A stretch of 20,191 bases of DNA from Bacillota bacterium (GTDB taxonomy: Bacteria > Bacillota > Clostridia > Acetivibrionales > DSM-2933). Below the pieces are notes generated by a model. That model did no database searches and was not told the DNA's origin. It was given only the letters and a program-made list of their open reading frames with translations. This document shows positions 7,851-13,473 of this stretch, piece by piece. The translations under genes were made by a program, and so were the position numbers. Position 1 is the first letter of the stretch. Each line of letters opens with the position of its first letter. Location: contig JAUZPS010000025.1 in NCBI GenBank assembly GCA_030705945.1, positions 1 to 20,191 of the forward strand. The letters run 5' to 3'.

Positions 7851-8152
7851 TTATGATAATGCCCCGTCTTTTTCAATATCGTTCATTGTTTTTTGTGCCA
7901 GAACTTCTCTCATGTTCTTTTTAAGTCAAGGATATGGGTTATGATTTTATGAAGCTCTTTTCTTAGATCCCCCTGATATTCCTTAACGGCTTTCCTGATA
8001 GACGTAGAAGTTCTGTTTTCTTTGTTATATATGATAAATATTTCAATAGCACCCTTTTTATTGGATACTATTTTGGTAATGGTTAGCCCAATGAAATACA
8101 CTATGATATAATTGTAAGTAACTTTTTTAAAGATATCATTAGACAGGAGACT
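7851..8152 (-). pseudogene. Frameshifted C-terminal fragment of an unknown gene
   Basis: From 8152 the minus strand is open and protein-like (IVSNKKGAIEIFIIYN, EYQGDLRKELHKIITHILDLK) to a TGA at about 7910. Adding one A in the A-run just before that stop restores a frame reading on as KNMREVLAQKTMNDIEKDG to a stop at 7851-7853. The total of 302 bases is one short of a multiple of three, consistent with a one-base deletion. The upstream part would overlap the membrane-protein gene on the other strand, so the gene is truncated as well as frameshifted. The family is not recognised. The adjacent CCGG repeats suggest a mobile-element origin, but that is only an inference. Confidence 0.4.
8104..8112 (+). 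promoter_or_regulatory. Extended -10 promoter box
   Basis: TGATATAAT (TGn plus a perfect TATAAT) lies 47 bases before the ATG at 8159. The -35 region (TTAGCC, 17 bp upstream) is poor. Confidence 0.5.
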
Positions 8153-8158
8153 CTAAGT

Positions 8159-8578
8159 ATGTACAGAATATCTTTTGCTTTTTTAACTATTGCTAGTATT
8201 TTCTGTATTTTAGCGCTTAGCATTGCTCAAGGAGGACCGGATTGGGAAGTGCCAACATCAGTTTTATTACTCGTAAGGATTTCATTTTTCATATCATTTT
8301 TAAGTCAAATTTTTTGCTGCTTTGTATTAATCATATTTAAAAATAAATTAATAAGTCAAGTTGCAAAAAAGGTTAATATTTTTATAGGTGTATGGTTTCT
8401 CATGAATATAGTACTTGAAACTGTAATTGTTTTTTGTAACCCAACTCAATGGCCAGTAAGAAATAAATTACTCTCACAGTTTTTAATCAATCAATTAGCA
8501 TTTTTAATGATTATTCCGTTATTGTTGTTTATAATATTAATGGTTTTATCTTATATTAAGCCAGTACATAAAACTTGA
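8159..8578 (+). CDS. Small integral membrane protein of unknown function
   Basis: The protein has 139 residues. Four hydrophobic segments are visible: about 4-24 (ISFAFLTIASIFCILALSIA), 35-62 (VLLLVRISFFISFLSQIFCCFVLII), 73-93 (IFIGVWFLMNIVLETVIVF) and 108-132 (FLINQLAFLMIIPLLLFIILMVLSYI). Short polar loops carry GGPDWEV and CNPTQWPVRNK. There are no catalytic or cofactor motifs. AGGAGA (8145-8150) is a good ribosome binding site for the ATG at 8159. It is a single gene flanked by decayed genes on both sides, so it may be a cargo gene or a recent arrival. No family is recognised. Confidence 0.75.
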   Translation: MYRISFAFLTIASIFCILALSIAQGGPDWEVPTSVLLLVRISFFISFLSQIFCCFVLIIFKNKLISQVAKKVNIFIGVWFLMNIVLETVIVFCNPTQWPVRNKLLSQFLINQLAFLMIIPLLLFIILMVLSYIKPVHKT

Positions 8579-9134
8579 TACGCATAAAGTATACGATAAA
8601 GGTTTTATCAGATACTTTCTTAGGCCTGACTCGAGGGAGGCAAAATAGCATACAAAAAGTAATCGTTGTTTTAAAATTACATACACAAATGCTACCACAA
8701 TTTATAAAATTCAAAACCGACAAATTCCATTATTCCGAAGTAGATGGTGGAGATAGATTTTTAAAATCAACCTTAGCAACATCAGGTGCTTATTTACCTG
8801 CTTACATGTCCCAAGTGCAATAGTAAAAATTCAAGGTATGTATACCGAAATCAAAACAGGGGGTCTTGCTTTATATGTAAAGAATGCATAAGACTGTTTA
8901 GGGTGGAAGACGTTAACAGGTGAGAGCAACTACTATATAATGCGAAATGTTGGGGGAATAAATTTACCATAGTTTTTAACAGTTCAAAAGGGGACGGCAT
9001 ATAAGTTGAATCTTGATAAAGAGTATGTGGGTAAATGGCTTAGCGATAACATACCCACAATAAGAAATTTGATACTTTGCCAAGATGAATATAAACATAT
9101 GGATATAACTTTCGAAATATACCTTGATTCATAA
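8575..9134 (+). pseudogene. Decayed gene region with zinc-ribbon fragment and duplicated tail
   Basis: Protein-like sequence appears in different frames. Bases 8575-8823 form an 82-codon frame from a TTG with no good ribosome binding site. Bases 8807-8920 read, in another frame, as a zinc ribbon (CPKC...CFICKECIRLF; two CxxC pairs), a pattern common at the N-terminus of transposases. Bases 8973-9134 read, in a third frame after an in-frame TAG, as LNLDKEYVGKWLSDNIPTIR followed by DITFEIYLDS and a stop. The last part is repeated at 11550-11660, where an 8-bp deletion breaks it. This suggests one or more dead genes that ran convergent to the dockerin gene. The family of the tail is not recognised. 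Confidence 0.4.
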
Positions 9135-9290
9135 ATCGCGAAAAATGCAAAATTACTGTTGCAAATGAAGTTGATTTAACTTCACTTGCTTATGTAAAAA
9201 TCTTTTTCGCGATTTATATAATCATTCTTATTTTTTCAAAATATTTTAAACAGTTGTATTGAATTTGGCAGCAATAATTATTACATCTGA
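9008..9290. repeat. Long direct repeat, copy 1
   Basis: This block spans the tail of the decayed plus-strand gene, the nested palindrome (9131-9217) and the last dockerin codons of the GH-A gene. It is nearly identical to 11550-11824. Differences are scattered substitutions, an 8-bp indel and small changes at the A/T runs. Identity is highest over the non-coding part and fades inside the dockerin. Confidence 0.88.
9131..9217. terminator. Nested double palindrome, probable bidirectional terminator (copy 1)
   Basis: The outer stem is perfect over 15 bp: ATAAATCGCGAAAAA (9131-9145) with TTTTTCGCGATTTAT (9203-9217). The loop contains an inner stem GCAAATGAAGTT (9161-9172) with AACTTCACTTGC (9178-9189), one mismatch, loop GATTT. 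It lies 28 bp past the stop of the GH-A gene, between convergent reading frames. Confidence 0.75.
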
Positions 9291-11477
9291 CATATTTATT
9301 GCGCCATCGCTGTTTAAGTCATATGCAGATTTATATTTTTCATCTCCTGAGACAGCATTAAACGCAGATGCCATAAGAATAACATCAGCCATATTTATTA
9401 CTTTGTCTCCATTTAGATCAGCTAATTTAACTATTGATGTAGAAGTAGAAGTTGGTGTTGGAACTGGAGTAGGTGTAGCTGTATTTACCCCGCTTAAAAG
9501 CTTTGGTGGTCTTAATCCCGCAGGTTCAGTACCCCATATCAAATCACCTTTTAGATAAAGTGACATTTTCATATAATCAGTCAAACTGTTTATTGATGGT
9601 GTGAAGGAATAATCGTTAGCTTGATTGATAGATGAACTATCACCATAACTCCATCTTATTTGGAATTCACCAGAAGTCCCGCCTGCTGGAATAGTTCCTG
9701 ATCCCAAACGAATATCCAAGTATCTGTATATATTGTAAAACGTTCCGGTGACTGATGTTTTTGGTGTTTTTTCTGAATAATCACAGTTGAATGATTCCCA
9801 TCCAAGTGGTCCCTCTCTTGTATACCAGTACCTTACAACCAAGTCATCTAAAGAAACCTCCTTATTTGATGTGTTGACAACATTAAAACTGAATCGAACA
9901 GAACTGCTTGAATTTCCTGTTTCATTACATTTATATTGTATTTTAATAGGACCTGTTGTTGATGGAGGATTTGAGACCACCAAAGATGCAGGAGTCGACA
10001 CAACCTTCTGTACAGGAGTTTTCCCTTCAGGAAGTAGTTTTATAAAAACCATAGAACTTGATGGCATGTTCACTGAAAAGGAGCTCCCTGTTGATATTAT
10101 TGAAGAAGCAACTTGATCGTCTAATTTGCGTATATCAGGGTGTACTACACCATTTATTTTCAGATCATCCCATTCCTGATTAGTTGAAGAATTGGGAATC
10201 TGACTGTTAAATCCAGTATAGGTAGGTTCAATTGTCCACTTTTCACCAGATGAAGAAGAATTAAACCCGGAAATGTTTATATTTGCTGTAGTTGTATCAG
10301 AAGGAGAATTATTTATAAGGAACAATGTCAGATTTCCATCGTTATCCTTAGCAGCATATGAACGAACCATTGAATCGCTTGAAGTTGCTGTTACCAACTG
10401 ACGTCCGAATTTTTCTTGAAGGAAAGGATATATATAGTAAGTAGGTGTTACATATCCTGAATTGTACCATACATCATCCATCCATGGATTTGCGATAGCC
10501 CATTTATTTTTTGCGCATTCCATAAAAAACTGGGAATTAAACATGGCATCCACATACAAATGATCAGAAGGTGTAGAACTAAATTCAGTCATAGCATATT
10601 CTATTTTTCCAACATATGAAGCTCCAAAATACTTTGAAACCATAGCGTTAAGACTGTCAGTATAACCTTTGACGTTACTAACAGCATTTAAACAAGCAGC
10701 ATCATTAGCTGGACTTACACTCTGATTAATTGTAGGATAAATATGAATTGTTATAAAATCAGGTATTATCCCCTGAGCTTTAAACTCAGTGAACATTGTT
10801 GCCATCCAATTATTCCATCCACTTTCCGTCTCAACTCCAACTGCTCCACATTTGATAGATGGATCAACAGCTTTCATAGCCTTGTAAAAGTTGCAGTATC
10901 TTTGGGCATAATCCTTGCCACCTGATGCATATCCAGCTTCCCATGACCCATACATCTCATTACCAATTTCCCAATACTTAACTCCAAGTTTTCTGGTTAT
11001 ATTCATATCTTTAACCCATGCAGCTGCTTTGGCAACAGCTTCTGCATTTGTGTGTTGAACACCATTCCATACCCCGCCGCAATTAACAATAGGCTGCATG
11101 GTGCCTCCTACTTTATTTAAATAATCCAGGCATTCTGTGTAACTTATAATCCAGCCATTTCCTCCGACTTCCATATCATCCCATATGTAAGCATCACCCC
11201 AAGATCCACCAGGCCATCTGAATAAATTCCTCTTCGTAGCTTTAGTAAATTCATTTTTTAATAAATTTGCGCCATCTTCATTGCCTGTCCAAGCTGCAAG
11301 ATTAGACCCATAGAAGGTATCTGGAATTGTCGAATTTACAGCGCCAGCACTAACATTAATAGTGGCAGTTGTAGTCGCTGCATTAACTGATATTGATGAT
11401 GGGAACAAAGAAAATAGCATTGTACTTACTAGTGTCATAACAAGTAACGCTTTAGAATTTCGATTTTTTCTTATCAT
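9246..11477 (-). CDS. Cellulosomal clan GH-A glycoside hydrolase with CBM3 and dockerin
   Basis: The protein has 743 residues. The signal peptide covers 1-34. The catalytic domain (about 38-385) looks like a clan GH-A TIM barrel: LFRWPGGSWGD (85-95), KYWEIGNEMYG with the likely acid/base Glu174, and YAMTEFSS with the likely nucleophile Glu298. The WEIGNEMYG motif and the barrel order recall GH51 arabinofuranosidases, but GH39- or GH30-like families are possible, so the substrate is open (arabinose- or xylose-containing hemicellulose is plausible). A beta-sandwich follows (385-482), then a CBM3 cellulose-binding module (510-655, ending GDLIWGTEP), a Thr/Pro linker and a dockerin (685-743, repeats DLNGDKVINMADV and DLNSDGAINMSDV). 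GGGAGGA precedes the ATG at good spacing. It is the most downstream gene of the cluster, separated from the GH93-like gene by repeat copy 2. It is secreted and scaffoldin-bound. Confidence 0.88.
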   Translation of the reverse strand: MIRKNRNSKALLVMTLVSTMLFSLFPSSISVNAATTTATINVSAGAVNSTIPDTFYGSNLAAWTGNEDGANLLKNEFTKATKRNLFRWPGGSWGDAYIWDDMEVGGNGWIISYTECLDYLNKVGGTMQPIVNCGGVWNGVQHTNAEAVAKAAAWVKDMNITRKLGVKYWEIGNEMYGSWEAGYASGGKDYAQRYCNFYKAMKAVDPSIKCGAVGVETESGWNNWMATMFTEFKAQGIIPDFITIHIYPTINQSVSPANDAACLNAVSNVKGYTDSLNAMVSKYFGASYVGKIEYAMTEFSSTPSDHLYVDAMFNSQFFMECAKNKWAIANPWMDDVWYNSGYVTPTYYIYPFLQEKFGRQLVTATSSDSMVRSYAAKDNDGNLTLFLINNSPSDTTTANINISGFNSSSSGEKWTIEPTYTGFNSQIPNSSTNQEWDDLKINGVVHPDIRKLDDQVASSIISTGSSFSVNMPSSSMVFIKLLPEGKTPVQKVVSTPASLVVSNPPSTTGPIKIQYKCNETGNSSSSVRFSFNVVNTSNKEVSLDDLVVRYWYTREGPLGWESFNCDYSEKTPKTSVTGTFYNIYRYLDIRLGSGTIPAGGTSGEFQIRWSYGDSSSINQANDYSFTPSINSLTDYMKMSLYLKGDLIWGTEPAGLRPPKLLSGVNTATPTPVPTPTSTSTSIVKLADLNGDKVINMADVILMASAFNAVSGDEKYKSAYDLNSDGAINMSDVIIIAAKFNTTV

Positions 11478-11769
11478 TTTATAATCCTCCCGTTTTTATA
11501 ATATTAAAGAATCAGCTTAGCTAATTTGGGTACAATTAAGGAATTTGGAGAATCTTGATAAAGAGTATGTGGGTAAATGGCTTAGCGATAATATACCCAC
11601 AATAAGAAATTTGATACTTTCCCAAGACGAATATAAAGATAACTTTCGAAATATACCTTAATTCATAAATCGCGAAAAATGCAAAATTACTGTTGCAAAT
11701 GAAGTTGATTTAACTTCATTTGCTTATGTAAAATTCTTTTTCGCGATTTATATAATCATTCTTATTTTT
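11478..11769. other. Intergenic region between GH93-like and GH-A genes
   Basis: Most of it (11550-11769) is the second copy of the long direct repeat with the perfect nested palindrome. The remaining 70 bp upstream of the GH-A gene holds its ribosome binding site and no promoter that I can assign with confidence. Confidence 0.6.
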
Positions 11770-11824
11770 TTAAATATTTTTAACAGTTGTATTGAATTTA
11801 CCAGCAATAAATATAACATCTGCC
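11550..11824. repeat. Long direct repeat, copy 2
   Basis: This is the second copy of the block at 9008-9290. The plus-strand reading frame of the tail (NLDKEYVGKWLSDNIPTIR) is still visible but ends early because of an 8-bp deletion after the codons for DEYK. At the other end a small change at the A/T run moves the dockerin stop, so the GH93-like protein has three more residues (KNI) than the GH-A protein. Confidence 0.88.
11665..11751. terminator. Nested double palindrome, probable bidirectional terminator (copy 2)
   Basis: The outer stem is the same 15-bp stem (11665-11679 with 11737-11751). The inner stem GCAAATGAAGTT (11695-11706) with AACTTCATTTGC (11712-11723) is perfect in this copy. 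It lies just past the stop of the GH93-like gene. Confidence 0.78.
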
Positions 11825-13149
11825 ATATTTATCACTCCATCCCTATTTAAATCGTATCCATCAACAAACTTTGAATCGCCTCTTGTACTATTAAACACAT
11901 TTGCTAGTAAAATAACATCTGCCATGTTTATTACACCATCCTTGTTCAAATCTCCTGTTGAAACAGTAGGAGTCGGGGTTGAAGTTGGCGCTATAGTAAC
12001 TTTAGTCGGTGTAGGGGTATTTGTAACTTTGGTTGGTGTAGGCGTATTTGTAACTTTGGTCGGTGTAGACGTCGCTGGACCGACCGGACCGGCCATATCA
12101 CCATATGTAACACTATTTAAACCACTGCCGTTCCAGCCCGCTCCAATCACAAATAAGCGCCCGTTGCTAAGCGGTACAAGGCATCGCGAGTAGCATGAGC
12201 CGATAACGCAACTTATCTGTGTCCAACCGCCTGTGCCATTATTGGTATTTGTATAGAGATTATTGTTTCCGGCGCTGCTCAAAATTACTGTTCCGTTCAT
12301 AACAACGCAATAGGGACTACTGCCTTTTGAGTCAAAACAGGTTCCAGCGTCTTTTGCATTCCAACTTTCAGGGTTTGAGGAAATTTTATAGTATGCGCCG
12401 CCAGTACCTACGATTTCATAGGTCATAATATAGTTCCCGTTGGGCATTTTGGCTACCTCAACCATACCAGGTCTCTGGTTGCTGATTGCAACGTCATTAA
12501 CCACACTGCCCCAATTAATACCGTCAGTTGTTGTCTGATGGACCAATTTCTGACTATAGGCAGAATCACGCTCGTCCGAGTAATAACATATAAGCTTGTT
12601 ATTATCAACAAGTAAAAATGGCTCCCAAACTGGATCATTGCCAGGAGTTGCAACTTTTCCCACTGCTATAGTACTGACAAAGGACCAGTTCCTGCCTGAA
12701 TCGTTGCTCTTATACAAATCGATTTCACAGAAAGAACGGTCATAGGGAAGAACAAGACCGGCGCAAAGGAGTGTCCCCGCAGGCATATTGCCTATTGGCT
12801 GAGGCAGTTCATAGAGTTGGGGCTCCCACCTCATTCCTACTCCCTTGTGCGTATCTTTCACATCGCCTACCTTTGTCCAGCTTTGACCGTTGTTTGCGCT
12901 TTCATAGATGGGGAATACCGATACCCCGGTTGTGTACTGTTCAAAAGTTGCATACATCTTACCGTTACTTGCCTGCATCGCTCTGGCATACAAAGCTCCC
13001 GGTGCCGGAACTCCTGTCGACGGCTTGAACATAGTAGATGGTCCATAGGCTTCTACCAAACTTGGCATTACGAATGTGTTTAATAAAACTGCCATGACAG
13101 TCACCGCCATCAATACCTTTCTGATACTTTTACCAATACAAATTTCCAT
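11770..13149 (-). CDS. Cellulosomal GH93-like / sialidase-fold beta-propeller with dockerin
   Basis: The protein has 459 residues. The signal peptide covers about 1-34. Residues 40-352 form a sialidase-superfamily propeller with Asp-box-like motifs (SNDSGRNW 148-155; degenerate SANNGQSW 84-91; TTDGINW 207-213). Its signature stretches (YARAMQ, MRWEPQLYEL, DPVWEPFLLV, CYYSDERD, RPGMVEVAKMPNGNYIMTYE) fit family GH93, whose known members are exo-alpha-1,5-L-arabinanases. The activity is inferred from the fold. A Thr/Pro linker (355-397) with a 9-residue repeat leads to the dockerin (399-459: DLNKDGVINMADV, DLNRDGVINMADV). A weak AAAGGA stands 11 bases before the ATG, looser than in its neighbours. 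It is secreted and scaffoldin-bound, and would trim arabinan side chains to help the cellulases next door. Its 3' end is shared with the GH-A gene through a long direct repeat. Confidence 0.85.
   Translation of the reverse strand: MEICIGKSIRKVLMAVTVMAVLLNTFVMPSLVEAYGPSTMFKPSTGVPAPGALYARAMQASNGKMYATFEQYTTGVSVFPIYESANNGQSWTKVGDVKDTHKGVGMRWEPQLYELPQPIGNMPAGTLLCAGLVLPYDRSFCEIDLYKSNDSGRNWSFVSTIAVGKVATPGNDPVWEPFLLVDNNKLICYYSDERDSAYSQKLVHQTTTDGINWGSVVNDVAISNQRPGMVEVAKMPNGNYIMTYEIVGTGGAYYKISSNPESWNAKDAGTCFDSKGSSPYCVVMNGTVILSSAGNNNLYTNTNNGTGGWTQISCVIGSCYSRCLVPLSNGRLFVIGAGWNGSGLNSVTYGDMAGPVGPATSTPTKVTNTPTPTKVTNTPTPTKVTIAPTSTPTPTVSTGDLNKDGVINMADVILLANVFNSTRGDSKFVDGYDLNRDGVINMADVIFIAGKFNTTVKNI
11995..12065 (-). 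repeat. 27-bp tandem repeat coding linker
   Basis: Nearly three copies of a 27-bp unit encode the nine-residue linker repeat TPTKVTNTP between the propeller and the dockerin. The copies differ by a few silent changes. Confidence 0.75.
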
Positions 13150-13473
13150 GTGATTTCCATTCCTTTCTTAAGTTTTTAATCTATTTAAATCTGCATCAAG
13201 GTTTGCATAACATGTTCAAAGCATGCTACAGTTCCCTATAAATGTAAATTTATTCAATAGATAAAGGGGATTTGCGATAACGAATATTCATTTGAATCAA
13301 ACACAAGAAAAATATAATATTCATTAAAATATTATATTTAATTTTATCACATTCCTTTGGTAGAAGTAGAAGCATTTCAACGGCTAAAAGAAAAATATAA
13401 ATATTCAAATGAAAAACTGCCCCAAAACAACCATGATTATTTCTCAGGATATTAAATATTAATTTTATAAACC
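13150..13473. other. Intergenic region, 324 bp
   Basis: This very AT-rich stretch lies between the GH9 gene and the GH93-like gene. It holds an AT-only perfect hairpin (13310-13339) and an 11-bp inverted pair TTCATTTGAAT (near 13284 and 13404). No coding potential or convincing promoter was found. It probably contains the end of the GH5-GH9 transcript and the start of the next one. Confidence 0.5.
13310..13339 (-). terminator. AT-only hairpin, possible terminator after GH9
   Basis: AAATATAATATT (13310-13321) is a perfect 12-bp inverse of AATATTATATTT (13328-13339) with a 6-base loop. On the minus strand it is followed by a T-rich stretch. The lack of G-C pairs makes termination uncertain. 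Confidence 0.35.

Larger units (their letters stand above)
7622..8158. other. Intergenic region with promoter, CCGG repeats and gene remnant
   Basis: From left to right it holds the minus-strand promoter of the stalk-domain gene (7742-7770), a cluster of CCGG-containing short repeats (7791-7830), a frameshifted minus-strand gene remnant (7851-8152), and the plus-strand extended -10 box of the membrane-protein gene (8104-8112), which lies inside the remnant. Confidence 0.5.

Noticed and set aside
8575..8823. 82-codon frame as a real gene
   Set aside because: It has a TTG start with no ribosome binding site, no recognisable domain, and protein-like sequence continues in other frames. It is treated as part of a decayed region.
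11995..12065. Regularly spaced repeat as a CRISPR array
   Set aside because: The 27-bp units are contiguous, without spacers, in frame and encode a Thr/Pro linker.
11792..12193. 133-codon plus-strand frame
   Set aside because: It is antisense to the dockerin and linker of the GH93-like gene; the repeated FITPSLFKS pattern is a mirror of the dockerin repeats.
13150..13473. SigI-type promoter before the GH93-like gene
   Set aside because: A CCCC stretch is present on the minus strand near 13266-13269, but no CGAA or CGTA box stands at the right distance after it.
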